NCBI GenBank assembly: GCA_037975125.1
Contig: CM075853.1
Span: 89,104,395-89,168,394, forward strand
DNA from: Latrodectus hesperus
Lineage: Eukaryota; Arthropoda; Arachnida; Araneae; Theridiidae
DNA length: 64,000 nt
Direction of reading: 5' to 3'
Below, piece by piece: positions 43,655 through 55,237 of the stretch (within the stretch, counting starts at the first letter, position 1; each line of letters begins with the position of its first letter). Position numbers and translations under genes: made by a program. The notes beneath the pieces are model-generated. The model was given only the letters and a program-made list of their open reading frames with translations. It made no database searches and was not told the origin of the DNA.

Positions 43655-44449
43655 GCTATACTTTTCTTCTCAGTATGTTGCAAGTCTTCATCTATACTGA
43701 TTGACTCTAAATCTGATAGACGAAATAATGTCAGTCAATCTGACAATCGAAAAAGTGATTTACGGTTTGACTCTCAGGATAATCAGGTGGATTACCAACT
43801 GAAGACTGATGATGCTCAAGAATCAACGAATTTTTTTACATCCGATCTTGGAGGCTATGATGCTCCCTCGGATTATGGGAGTTTTTTTGAAAGTTTCCCC
43901 AGTTTGCCTTATTTTCCAGAATTCGGCGAAATATTTCGTATTTCAAAAACAACAACACCACAGCCACCTTTCCAGTTTCCAGATTATGTCCGGGATGCAT
44001 TTCCTGACAGGATTCGAGGAAGTTTGCCACCAAGTGGAGGATCAGCATCAAGCACAGTTTCTGGTGGTCGAAGACCATCTAGACGTCCACCACGACCGGC
44101 TTCAAGTGGTACTAGAACAAAAGTGACGAAACACAATCAGAGCGAACCTAAAGACAAACCTCGTACTTTTAAAAGCAAAGCGCCTAATAAATCCAGAAAC
44201 TATCCGAAGATATTTCGATTCAATCCTGATAGAGTGAATTTAGCAGAATTTGACACAAAGAAAAAGATGAATGAAAACTATTTGTCCCTTGCTAAAGGAG
44301 ATGAGTTAGATTTTGATAAAGTGAAACGAAATAAATTTTTAATTCTTCATGGAGGTGTTTTCGAAATAGAACGTTCCCGAAGACGAGGTCTTCTTCATGC
44401 CAGTACTAATAGCCATTCAGATGTTATCTCATCAGAAGATTCAATTTAG
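43655..44449 (+). CDS. terminal exon of unidentified secreted protein
   Basis: The one convincing host coding sequence. 264 codons run from the splice acceptor to TAG; if translation instead starts at ATG 43634 the product is 271 residues (numbering below uses that ATG). Residues 2-17 are hydrophobic (IFLFQAILFFSVCC), consistent with a signal peptide, either whole or completed by an upstream exon. The rest has no cysteine. Its order is a polar Asp/Ser/Asn-rich region with NVS (32), an aromatic-proline stretch (FFESFPSLPYFPEFGEIF), TTTPQPP, a basic Ser/Pro/Arg block (RRPSRRPPRPASS), further sequons NQS and NKS, a Lys/Arg-rich segment, and a C-terminal part with a KR pair and RSRRR, possible proprotein-convertase sites. 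GC content is clearly above the flanks and the frame is clean. I recognise no domain. A matrix or cuticle-associated protein, or a peptide precursor, are possibilities only. The lack of cysteines argues against a cysteine-knot toxin. Confidence 0.75.
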   Translation, partial: AILFFSVCCKSSSILIDSKSDRRNNVSQSDNRKSDLRFDSQDNQVDYQLKTDDAQESTNFFTSDLGGYDAPSDYGSFFESFPSLPYFPEFGEIFRISKTTTPQPPFQFPDYVRDAFPDRIRGSLPPSGGSASSTVSGGRRPSRRPPRPASSGTRTKVTKHNQSEPKDKPRTFKSKAPNKSRNYPKIFRFNPDRVNLAEFDTKKKMNENYLSLAKGDELDFDKVKRNKFLILHGGVFEIERSRRRGLLHASTNSHSDVISSEDSI

Positions 44450-44537
44450 AAATTCCATTTAAGCCACAAACAATGATGATAAATTGAAGTTTACGATATG
44501 TGATTTTTGTCTTAAAATTTTATGTTTTATATGGCAC

Positions 44538-44543
44538 AATAAA
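44538..44543 (+). terminator. polyadenylation signal AATAAA
   Basis: AATAAA lies 89 bp after the stop codon of the secreted-protein exon and is followed about 35 bp later by a GT-rich stretch (TTCTGTGTGTTTT, 44579 on). That is the usual pair of signals for 3' end formation and implies cleavage near 44560. A further AATAAA occurs near 44853. Confidence 0.7.
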
Positions 44544-44560
44544 TGAAAATCAACTATTAA

Positions 44561-45969
44561 ATTTTGTAAAAATGTAATTTTTCTGTGTGTTTTAAGCAAC
44601 ATTAAATATATGATAGTACAAATACTTTTTCTTTAAAAAAAAAAAAAAGATTATTTTCATCATATGCAAAGAGTAATTTTTTAATATAAATTTCAAATTA
44701 ATAATTTTTATATTATTCTAATTCAATTATGTTTAATAGTAGAATGTTTAGAATGGAAAACTTATATTAAGATAGCTTACAAATTTTTATCTAGTAGTGT
44801 GTGATTGTTTTTTCATATTATATAAATTTGCCATTTTTTATTTTCTTGTTTCAATAAAAAGAAAGATGCAATATCCAAATGTTACATTTTGTTAATAAAA
44901 AATCATTTTATTCACAATACTAGAATTTCTTGAGTTAATATTGGCTTGTTAAAGTTTTTTAAAGTTTATTGAAACAATAAAAATGAAATATTAAGAAAAA
45001 AATACTTAATTTAATTTAGTTTACATGAAATTCGTCTAAGCGCGCGATATGAAAAGAATATATACACACACAACAATTTCAATACATGAATAATTAATAA
45101 AAAGAAACATGATGATCTAGAAAGAGACATCGAATTGTACTGAATGGTTTTATAGCTAATAAAGCAAGTTAAACTACCAAAGCAAATGGAAAGAAAAACT
45201 ATAAAATGGACGCTTTTAGCAGTTTAAACTTATTATATTTTGTAGAGTGTGTGAAAATTGTATACATTCTATACTCATACCTATATATGTACTTACACAT
45301 TACAAAATAAATTATCTACATCATTACTTTTATGGAATTCAAGCAATTTTTTTATAAATAAAATATTTGAGCATCGTGATGTAATTGATTAAAAAACTAA
45401 ACTGAAAGATAAAGAATATGCTTTTTGTAATACAGTTGTATTTATATTAGAATATTCTCTAAAAGTAAATTAAAATGAATGAGCTTGCTCTAAGAACTAC
45501 AAAAATTTTTTGGACTAAAACAAAATGTTAAAACATCTTATTCATGAAAATGCGCTTCTTAATAAAAAATAAAATAAAAACTTGCAGTTTTTGATTTGAG
45601 CAAAGCTTATTTATTCAAAAATATCTTGATATGTACAAAGTATAGTAAAAACAAATATGATTTAAATGGAACCTAATATAGACTTTGATTTCTTAAATAT
45701 AAATCACAAGTGCTTATATGGTATTTTAAATACAATTTTCATGTAAAATATTTATCACATGAGATTCATAAGTTAAATATACACTTAATGTCAGAAAACT
45801 AGTAGAGGCATGTATATATAAGTAAAGGAGGTACGCGCAAATAACCAGCGTTGCTACTTCGTAGATAGCATTTGTATAAGACAACAGGTATCTAGAAAAT
45901 CTAATAGATGATTATTGGTTCTATTAGTGGCAAGTTATCAAGATTTAAATAACTTTGAACTTAGAGTTA
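44561..45969. other. AT-rich intergenic DNA
   Basis: Nothing identified downstream of the gene. Confidence 0.65.
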
Positions 45970-46305
45970 CAGTAGGCGCATGAAAAATGGGACATATTTC
46001 AAAAATAACCCTAAAATTTAGATTCTTGAGTACGACCTTTTCACGTGTACACCGTGAATATTGATTATCTGGTAAAATATCAAATTTTAGACAGCAATGT
46101 AACCAAAAAAAAAGACTCCAAAAGAACAGGATGAACATCTGAAAAGAATTCTTAAACGGGGTGGACGTGCAACACTTTTCCAAATAGCTGCGGATTTCAG
46201 TGCTGGGGCGTTAAAAAGTGTCAACAGACGACCGTTGATTATACGTATAAATGTTCCTTCGATTTCCCGAAAAAGTTTGTTTGAACCAAATCTAATTTGA
46301 AGGAG
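45970..46305 (+). pseudogene. 5' fragment of a Tc1-like transposon
   Basis: TA at 45968 is followed by CAGTAGGCGCATGAAAAATG, which has the form of a Tc1/mariner terminal repeat. From about 46110 the plus strand encodes TPKEQDEHLKRILKRGGR, then ATLFQIAADFSAG and SRKSLFEPN. This resembles the second helix-turn-helix part of Tc1-like transposases (pattern ATLxQITxxFNAG...R.PL). No catalytic domain or right end follows, so this is a truncated relic. The match is weaker than for the Tc3-like element. Confidence 0.5.
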
Positions 46306-46880
46306 TGATTGCAAATTTCACATTTGAACTTTTGAAACGATTCTTGAATTGGGCAAGAAGTATTGATATTTTCATACAGTAAAATGATGCTATAAATTGA
46401 TCATGCGAGAGCATACAGGTGATTCGTTGTTTTCTCTTTCTTTCGATATAGATATATTATTTATAAAAAAAACGTGCCTTCTACTTCCAAATGAATCCAT
46501 TTCTCCAAGTGTCTCAACTTTCAGTATCTCCTACACATCTGAGAGCTTACACTACAAGCACTGACAATCATTACAAGATACTTTGCACCATCTCCTTTCA
46601 AGGCAAAATCATTTTTTTCCCGATGATTACTTATCAAATGCCTCCGCTTGTAACATTTTTCTTGGATATATAATCGTAATACAATCACTTCTTAAAATTT
46701 TCACTTCATGAATTTTGGTTGCGACACAATTGTTGATTTTCCTATTCTCTCAATGGAATTGACAGCTCATGTGACCTATTATACTACAATGAATCCCACT
46801 TCGATTTATAAATAATTTAATTCCACCGTAAATTTCTGTTAGCAATTTATTATATAATCATAGATATCGATTTTACGTGA
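46306..46880. other. AT-rich intergenic DNA
   Basis: The open frame at 46491-46673 shows no known motif. Nothing else identified. Confidence 0.6.
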
Positions 46881-46935
46881 CCTGCTCGTAGGGGAGTATT
46901 TTTAGAGTGAAATGTCTGAAGCTCAATCCCTGCCA
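46881..46935 (+). repeat. candidate tRNA-like sequence
   Basis: TGCTCGTAGGGG at 46883 resembles an A box and GCTCAATCCC at 46921-46930 the B box (GGTTCAATCCC type), 38 bases apart as in a tRNA. A clean cloverleaf could not be drawn by eye, so a decayed SINE head is more likely than a functional tRNA. Confidence 0.3.
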
Positions 46936-47882
46936 CAATTGGACAAGAAGAGATGAAGATGTAACATTTATGCTTTCTACATGTTCATCCATCGGAGTGA
47001 GTACTTGAGAGATTTTCGTGTTTCTTTCTCTTGATACATGAAGACAATCCGCTGTATAAAAACTATTTCAGAAGCCAAAATACACTGTGGGTATAAAAAA
47101 AAAGCCTTTCAACAGCTTTCAGCAATTCGGCTACTCACTCTGCAGTGTCATATCGCAATCATGAACAATGAACTTTAGAGGTTCTTTTTTGAAGAGTTTG
47201 TAATCTTCCACAAAGCATTTCCTCTTGCTTGCGATGAAGTTTTGTTTTTCTTTAATACAGAGTAACACTAAGACTTTTAATATAGAGAAGAATCCAACTG
47301 AGAATATGTGTCGTTTTATGTATTTTGCAATATATGCTAAAATTCACATGATTACAATTTTTTTTAGTTTTGTTATTATTTGAGTTTTTGTACTAATAAC
47401 ATTGCATTCAAATGCAATTTTCATTTTCCGCAATTGCAAGTTCCTTTCAGTTTGCAACTACTCCAGTTTTTAACTCTCGTAATACATGAGAGAATTGTAC
47501 TTGCAGCATTACTTTTAGTCGACTTTTTTCGATGCAAAGACCATTTAACACACACTGAAAATAATATACGGCAGTTCACTGAATCACTTGAGCTCTAAAT
47601 ACGGGAAGGAGCATGAACATGTAAAAAAAATCCGACTAAAAATATCTTTCTGACAAAATATTTATATAAATAATTTTAACTATATCAATGTGAAAGATTA
47701 TAAAATACATATCTACTATGAATCTATGAGCTGAAAAAGTTAGAAAAGCTTTTATTTAAAACCCTATTTATGACATAAGATTGGAAATTGTTTCAGTAAA
47801 TCACAAATTCTCATTTAAATAAGTTTTATGAACAGTCTTGTAAAAGTAATGAACTTGCATCGTATCTTCTCATTGTCATCGT
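46936..47882. other. AT-rich intergenic DNA
   Basis: Nothing identified. Confidence 0.6.
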
Positions 47883-47893
47883 AATAAAAATAT

Positions 47894-48144
47894 GTTGTTG
47901 TTGTTGTCGTCGTGTGCCAGCTAGGCTGGCAATATGGGGTGCGCTGCTCCACTTTTTCAACTGAACCACATTTTGGTGTGGAGTCCGACTTCCTCAGTAC
48001 ACACATGCCATAGGGATCCGTTTATAGGGTAGGCAACCATTCACACCTCATTCATACAAGGAAAGGACAAAGATAGGATAAATAGAGAGAGAAAGTGCAT
48101 CCATGCCCGAACCGGAATTCGAACCCAGGTCCTCCCTATCCGTA
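47894..48144 (-). mobile_element. tRNA-derived SINE, family A copy 3, 5'-truncated
   Basis: Reverse-orientation copy of family A. The (ACA)n tail is at the left (47894) and the body motifs ACTCCACACCAAAA and GAATGAGGTGTGAATGG appear as reverse complements. It stops within the tRNA-like head just before the B box (GGGTTCGAATTCC is kept, the A box is missing). AATAAAAATAT flanks it at 47883-47893 and 48145-48155, an 11 bp target-site duplication. A 5' truncation with a duplication is the signature of incomplete target-primed reverse transcription. Confidence 0.88.
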
Positions 48145-48238
48145 AATAAAAATATTTAGCTTAGTTATAAAAATATTTTAAAAAAGAAAATTTTGTAAAT
48201 AAAATCATCTGAATGATTTGAAAATATAATATAGATAC

Positions 48239-48302
<64 letters not shown>
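48239..48302. repeat. (TA)n microsatellite
   Basis: About 32 TA units. Confidence 0.97.
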
Positions 48303-48305
<3 letters not shown>

Positions 48306-49080
48306 CTCAAGAACGAAAATGATATATTATGTAAGACGACGACAAACATGGAAAATGAGTTAGTGATATGTAATTGTAAATCTCTTGGAATTCTTAACAC
48401 ATTAGAATTTGTCTATGGAAATGCAGTGCCATCTCTTGGCCAATGATTTAACTAATTGAAGAAATTTTGATACAGTAAAGTTTCGCATACTTATTATTAC
48501 CAAGAGATGTCAAAAAATATAAGTTTTGAATTATTTTTTGTATTAATATAATAAAATAAAATTACAACTATACATCAGAAAAAATTAATATTTAAGGATT
48601 GAAAATTCAATTAACAGTTTTATTGAAAGTTCTATTTACTTGTTTCTGTAATTGTGTAACTGAAAAAACTAAAAACAAATTCTGTAACTTCCGGCTTACT
48701 CTGGGTTATGACAATCACAATAAATAGCGTGAATGAAGACTGACTTCAATTAGGGATGCTATATAAGTAAAGCGTGATTTTTTTTAAAGGTAACTTAGTT
48801 TAAATTCAGTGCTGCCATCTATAAAATAAAAGGCTCGTAACAAGAGATTTAGAAGTACAAAACGGCAAATAAATACTTTTTTTATAAAGTTTCACTTCAT
48901 TAATATTATAAATTTGATAGTAATGTTAATTTTGATGAAAAAACACAAATATTTACCTTTGATCACCCAAAACCTTTATTAAATAAATTTATTTATATAT
49001 ATGAAATAGATCAAAGCATATATATCGATCTACCACAGTTGAATTGAAAGTTGGATAGTTAATACTCAGATCTAGTTACT
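48303..49080. other. AT-rich intergenic DNA
   Basis: Nothing identified. Confidence 0.6.
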
Positions 49081-49525
49081 CAGTGGGTTCGACCAACACC
49101 CCCTAAGGGGTGCTGGTAAAGGCCACTCCAATATGCTTCGCTAAAGCCTGGGTCAATGGAGCTTAGTCAGTTCTCACAAGCGGATAAGGGCGGCAAAAAT
49201 TTCTCCCAGAGAGCTAGTCCTTGACAGCATTAGGAAAAGCTGAACGAATATTTTCTCCGAGAGACTTAGTCCTTGAGAGATCTAGTCCCCCGAATGTTGG
49301 CTGTTGAATTTACATCTGTTACTCCCATCTTTCTAAATTTTCGCGCATGCGCATTGAAATATGCTCTTAATTATTAGCCATTTTTTCATTTCACTTGCAG
49401 ATAGTCAGTGAATACTATTCTCTTTTAATTTATACATTTATAGATACAGGAAGTTATTTTTATAAATTATATTTCACTGCATGTGTTAAATTATAAATCT
49501 TATTTATAACTATAAAAATTAATAT
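49081..49525 (+). repeat. left arm of an inverted repeat pair (copy 1)
   Basis: From about 49165 (AGTTCTCACAAGCGGATAAG) to about 49525 this sequence is found again, reversed, at 52450-52770. Shared words include CTAGTCCTTGACAG, TGTTGAATTTACATCTGTTA, CCCATCTTTCTAAATTTTC and TCATTTCACTTGCAGAT. This copy has an internal partial duplication (CAGAGAGCTAGTCCTTGA and GAGAGACTTAGTCCTTGA) that the other lacks. The preceding 80 bp (ACCCCCTAAGGGGTGC, CCAATATGCTTCGC) is GC-richer and is not in the other copy. Family unknown; no coding frame. Confidence 0.75.
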
Positions 49526-52389
49526 TCTGTTTATTTTTCAAACCACATGTTTAATTACCTTTGTGTGTCGATCCTTGTTGTGATGTATTATGTCTTAATA
49601 AGCATTATTTTTTCAGGAGTGTGAAGTCTTGTATAATTGTTAAAACTAAATTATTTATTTGTCTTAGTATAAGGAACTGTAATTGATGCTGGGGTCTGTA
49701 GGTTTCTCACAAATTATTTTTTATATAAACTTGATGTTATATGGATTCGTGATCGATGTGCATACTTTGTTCAAAAATCGAACAATATTTTATTGATGCA
49801 ATTTTTTTGATGATCAATTACTGACATAGTATGATTATATTGTTTTGCATTGATATGTGAAAAAAATGTTACAAAAATTGTGGGGTGTTCAAAATTAGTA
49901 TACTTGAAACCATGCAAATGCAAGAAGTAAAATATTTTGGTATAATTGATACGATGCATTATATATACTCAAGTAGAATTTTGTTAATTTATTGTGATAT
50001 ACTTAGATTAACATTGTGGTATACATTTGAGTTAACGTGTTAACTCTTAATTTGCAAATATAATTTATTTATAATTTATCCAAAAGTATCTTATTTTGTA
50101 GAATTATGTATTTTTGCATGTGATTTATTATATTGGGTAACCAGTGTTGTCTTAATATTTCAAATTTATATTTTAAAAAGTGATCTATCTTCTACAATGA
50201 GATAATGGTCATTTTGATAACTGTTTTCATTCGACTTAAATCCACTGTTTTGTTCTTGAGCCAATTTTTTTTCTCACCATTCTATGTTTAATATTTTTGT
50301 TATAGAAGTAAGTGGCATTTCGTTAATTTGTTCTATCCAGCTGAAGGAGACACGCTCACCAAGAATATATCACTAAACAGATGTTTTCAAGATAACTTGA
50401 TTGCATATGTGCATCCACTATATCAATACTAGATTTGATACCAATTTGCATTTATTGGTTTCCTACGGAACTTGAAAATTCCCAAGTTCCACTAGTTAGG
50501 AATTTGTCAATCCTGGTGTCAAATTGATATAATCAGAAACACCAATCAATCTTTCTGCTATCTTCATTCTAGTTGTAAATAATTTAAAATTAACTACGTG
50601 CATTAATTTCCTGTTTATTCGAGTATTTTACTAAACATGTTTTAAAATTTTTCATATTGTCACAAATTTTACATCACACTACTCAAAATTTCTGTATACA
50701 TATTTCAACCATTGTTTAAAATACCAAGATCAAGGTGGGGAATAAATCCTATTACAAATGAATGGGAATTGTGTTACTCTTTATTCCACATAAAAATATA
50801 TTTTGTTATGACTGAGGTTATAATTTCAAGGAAGCTATTATTTTTAGCAAGAAAACTTTAATTTTGATTCAAACTATAGAACTGGCAAATGATATTAAAC
50901 ACCAAGAATTTCTAATTTTAGAGAAATTATTAAAATATTCCCTTAAATGTTTAAGAAATGCATCAAATTTAAATATGTAAAAAATATTTGAATAAAGTAA
51001 CCACAAACATTTTTCTGTATAAAAAAACCGCAGACTACATGTTAAATTATTTAATGTCTTAATTATGAAGTTCAGAAAATATGAAATTTTCTCTTTGTCA
51101 TGTAAACAAAATATTTTCATTTACTAATTTAATGATTACCTTTTAAGTATTATGCTTTGTTTCTCATATTCTTCAATATTTAACAGCATTGCACTAAAGA
51201 TTATACTTTTACCTTCTTGAAACAAGCACTATCTTACGACTTTTTTGTCCTATTTGAGTGCTTTTGTAAACAATGACTTAATTCTAATATCAAGCTAAAT
51301 AATTTGACCTTCAATAAGATGTTTCTAACATAAATAAAATTTGTCCTTGTGGTAAAATAATATGTATTTTTAACAGGTTAATTTTATTGCAAAATTAATA
51401 TTGTCGTACTAAATAAAGTATTCATTTCAGGTATGTGAAATTTTGGATAAATATAAAGGGATTGATACGAGTGTTTGTAGTTGTAGCGTTTTTCTAATTT
51501 TATTACTTAAAAATGTTGTTTTTAAAATTTATGAAATAGTTGAAAACAATAAGATAAACATGTTTTAATATTATAATTTTAAAGTTTTGCATTGTTCGAA
51601 AGTCAAATTTTTTTTACTCTATAAAAGAGCATTTTATAAGAGAGTAACAGAATCTTTTAAAGGATCCCCAAATTTCAATTTCAACTAAGTTGCCTAGTAA
51701 ACACGCAATTAGTTTTACATGGTTCGTAAAGATTTCCAAGAATCAAATTCCCGGAGGTATCGACATTCATGTTAAAGATTGTTCTGAACCAAATACGCAT
51801 ATAATTATGTACATGCAATATTTTTCAATCATTTCTGTAAATAAAAGTAAATAATTGTGAACATTAACGAGACTATTTTTATTTAAGTTAAAATTATTTA
51901 TGATAATTTAAAAAGCCTTCAATGATGACAGCTATAACAGACAATTTTTTAATTTAAATCAAAATTCTATAGATAATACTGGATCATATATTGTATAAAA
52001 TAATGAGTGATTTTAGAATTTTTAGACATTTCGAATAGATTTAGATAGCAAAGATTCTTTTAAAAACTTTTGCATCAAACTTTTCAACAATGCATGAAAA
52101 TTTCCAGCAATAAAGGACAACAATGTGGTTTATCAGTTTTTATTAAAATAATATTCAAAAAATTTAATACAAAGAAATCAACAGCAAATATAAAAAGAAT
52201 CAATTAAAATTACTGAACATATTGATTTTGTTTGGTGTTTACTTGATGATTGATGCTGATTACACATATCTAAATACAAAACTTAATTTTCATGAAATTA
52301 TTGAATACAAGTCAACAATACACATGAACTAATGTATCTTTATAAACATATAATATTGTAAATCAATTATTAATTACACAAAATTAGAA
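49526..52389. other. AT-rich DNA between the inverted repeat arms
   Basis: No gene recognised. Contains the imperfect palindrome at 50425-50530. Otherwise unique-looking AT-rich sequence. Confidence 0.6.
50425..50530. repeat. imperfect palindromic element, MITE-like
   Basis: Nested inverted repeats share one centre: ATTTGATACCA with TGGTGTCAAAT at the outside, TTTCCTA with TAGGAA next, and GGAACTTG (50467-50474) with CAAGTTCC (50483-50490) inside. The roughly 100 bp could fold into one long, interrupted hairpin. Confidence 0.5.
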
Positions 52390-52625
52390 TAGCAATATAA
52401 AGTCTCAAGTATGATAAAAGCTCACACGTTTCACTGACAATCTGCAAGTGAAATGAATATTAATTTTTATAATTATAAATAATATATATGATTTAACACA
52501 TTCAGAGAAATATAATTTATAAGAATCACTTCCTATATCTATAAATGAAAAGAGAATAGCAATATAAAGTCGCAAGTATGATCAAAGCTCACACGTTTCA
52601 CTGACAATCTGCAAGTGAAATGAAA
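52390..52625. repeat. local direct duplication, period about 168 bp
   Basis: A block of about 70 bp (AGAATAGCAATATAAAGTC through AATCTGCAAGTGAAATGAA) occurs at about 52386-52456 and again at about 52554-52624, nearly identical. It partly overlaps the right arm of the inverted repeat pair. The left arm at 49.4 kb lacks about 40 bp of this block. Confidence 0.8.
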
Positions 52626-52770
52626 CAAATGGCTAATAATTAAGAGCAAATTTCAATGGGCATGCGTGAAAATTTAGAAAGATGGGAGTAACAGATGTAA
52701 ATTCAACAGCCGTCAAGGACTAGCTCTGGGAGAAATTTTCGCTGCCCTTATCCGCTTGTGTCAGTTCTCC
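52450..52770 (-). repeat. right arm of an inverted repeat pair (copy 2)
   Basis: Reverse complement of the 49.17-49.52 kb sequence, from AAATTTTC/GCTGCCCTTATCCGCTTGTG near 52765 inward to the AT-rich portion near 52450. The arms are visibly diverged, by scattered substitutions and indels, so this is old and not an assembly duplicate. Confidence 0.75.
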
Positions 52771-52839
52771 TCCTTTGGGCGCTCCAGTCTTATGGACTAA
52801 CGGAGGCTGCAACCCTTCCCCATTCATGAATAGTAATTC

Positions 52840-52960
52840 ACTTCCTCATGGAGCTGAGATTTGGATTTTATCTGACAGTAAAAGAGCAATACAGCATTTT
52901 GCCAGATGGCAACAAGTGAGAGACAGGACTGGAGTTTCAATACTTCAAGGTATCTCCAGG
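52840..52960 (+). pseudogene. RNase H fragment of a non-LTR retrotransposon
   Basis: The plus strand reads AEIWILSDSKRAIQHFARW then VRDRTGVSILQ. This matches the central part of the RNase HI domain carried by many arthropod LINE-like elements (pattern EIWIxTDSKSAIQHLxxW...GVSIL), including one catalytic-site Asp in SDSK. Upstream and downstream RNase H motifs are missing, so this is a stray fragment. The following 160 bp is open in two frames without clear homology. It lies directly beside the right arm of the inverted repeat. Confidence 0.6.
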
Positions 52961-53429
52961 AGAGATCTGATGGAAAATCCACTTATGGTGCTGGACGTTT
53001 TGAAGGTGTACGCGCTCATGGACCTGGTCTAGCGCTATTGAATCGTCTAGAAACCACATTATCTCATACAGAAGTACTGACATCGTTTTATTTCAACTAC
53101 GGATCAGTCACACTCGTTTGACGCATTGTTATATTTTATTTAAAGAACCAGCCCCTATTTGCTCGAGTTGAAAAAATGTAACAGTATATCTTATCTTAAT
53201 ATGATAATTTAAATCACCATCGTCTTAACCTGAATACCATCATTAATTAAATATATTTAAACTTAATTTCAAATTTCTAATGGCTGATATCGCAAAATTA
53301 GTAAACAAATCTTTTGAACTTTAAAATAATTTAATTCATATGCACAACAATACCTTTAGATTTTTATATTTAAGAAGAATGTATGTGTTTTAAAAGTACT
53401 AACAGATACAGTTATTTCTTCTCATCCCT
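52961..53429. other. AT-rich DNA, nothing identified
   Basis: The first about 160 bp is GC-richer and could belong to the same retroelement. The rest is plain AT-rich sequence. Confidence 0.5.
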
Positions 53430-54393
53430 AGTCTGGTCATAAAGTTAGGTGATAATAGAAACCACGACCTTTGATAGATATCAATAACTGTGGTTTTAAT
53501 AAACAGTAGCAGCGTATAATACCTGACAAATTTCCTTTCCTAATCTAACTACAAATTCGTGTGTATTAGGGGTGGTTTTTAATTCAGGAGCACATATTGT
53601 TGTTTGAACTAATATAACTCCGCCTTCTAGAAAAATGAACTAGTTCTACTACGCGGCATTTACAGAAGTCCATGCAGAATTTAAATTATAGTCTATGTTT
53701 GAAATTTCCGTATTAACAACACAATTTGGAATATTGTCTTGAAAGCAATAAGAGAAATTATAATTTTTTAAAGGAATATTTTCCACATTACCTAACTAAG
53801 CAAATTACACATTCGTCACTGATATTAAGGTGTTGCCTGGATAGAAAATTCGCCACACCCATCAGCAGAATTTTCAGAACTTAAACCCATCATAATTATA
53901 ATTAGAAGAAATCAAATTTAGTCTGAAACACAGAATAAATTTAAATCTAATTTAGATTAATGTCTGTAATGTTAATTTAAAAAATTATTCGTTGCGACAG
54001 AGGCAAATTTAAGTAACATTTTTGAGGAATGAAGTATTAGAAAAAGAAGCACGTAATAATTGAATGAGATTGCATTTTAATGTATGATAAATATTCATTT
54101 AAAATACATCATCGTTAGTTTATCAACTACAGTTAAAAATTCGTACACTTATTTTTATAATTGTTGTTAATTATAACTGGCTTATTATATAAGCAATTTG
54201 TGGATAGTTATACAAAATAGGCATTAAACCTCTGGATTGTAAGTTTTGTGAAAATACACATCTATAAAATTATAACTTAATACATAAGTGGAGTTTACCG
54301 TTGTTTTTTGAAAAAATGTTAATTCAAATCAATCATTGAAAACACGAAAAGTTGAAGATATTAAATCAGCAATCCTGCTAAAATGTGAGTTTT

Positions 54394-54395
<2 letters not shown>

Positions 54396-54466
<71 letters not shown>
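54396..54466. repeat. (TA)n tract, left of the Tigger insertion
   Basis: About 35 TA units ending exactly at the Tigger left end. Confidence 0.97.
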
Positions 54467-54469
<3 letters not shown>

Positions 54470-55237
54470 TGGAACTTGGATAATTCGAAGCTCAAGGGAC
54501 CATTGCAAAACTTCGAATTATCCAAGTTTACGAAATTTCGATTTTTTTTTATTTACTGTATGTGACTATATGCAATTAAATACTAGTATTAAAAGAGTAA
54601 AATTGGTATGCATTTAACTAATACAACCATCAGGTTGAAACGATGTTTATTATAATAAAATACAAATGCACTCTGAATTACAATTTTGGAAAATATTGCG
54701 ATATTTTAGATTGTTTTAAAATAGAACAACTGCTTAGAATTTTTTCCTTATTTTTCAAAAAAGTTGAAAGAGTATTTGCCGCTATTCCGTATTTTTTTGT
54801 AATGTCGCATTTCTTTCTTAAACCTTTTTCAACTTCACGGATGACGGAAATTTTTTGTTCCAAAGTTAAGGTCTTCTAGGGAACGCGTGGTTTACTCAAA
54901 GACATGCTTGCTGTTCTGAAGTTTCAAGTGAAATGAAGACTAAAAGTTGCCACACATGAAAGAAAATACATGTGACCACTACAGGTTTTTTGGAAAACAG
55001 GTGCATGCAACGTTAAACGCCTGTCGTACAAAAGAGGGGTTAACAGTGCAGTCCAGTCACACTAATTTTCTCCCATTCTTTCCTCCCGCCCTCAACAATC
55101 TTCCTCCCCCTTAATCCTGTACTCTTAGCCTGTAGTACGTCTCCCCCTCCCTCTCGGAAAATACGGAAAACCTGAAAAAGTTACTGCATTGACAGTATAT
55201 TTCTTCTGGAGTAAAGCTTCGAATTATCCCAGTTCCA

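Noticed and set aside
43809..44126. Alternative frames over the secreted-protein exon on both strands
   Set aside because: They overlap the much better frame 43655-44449 and have His/Gln-rich shadow composition.
43655..44449. Venom toxin assignment for the secreted protein
   Set aside because: Spider toxins of the common knottin type are short and cysteine-rich. This product has no cysteine outside the leader.
54643..54879. 78-codon plus-strand frame
   Set aside because: It is antisense to the Tigger transposase remnant, whose minus-strand frame has clear family motifs.
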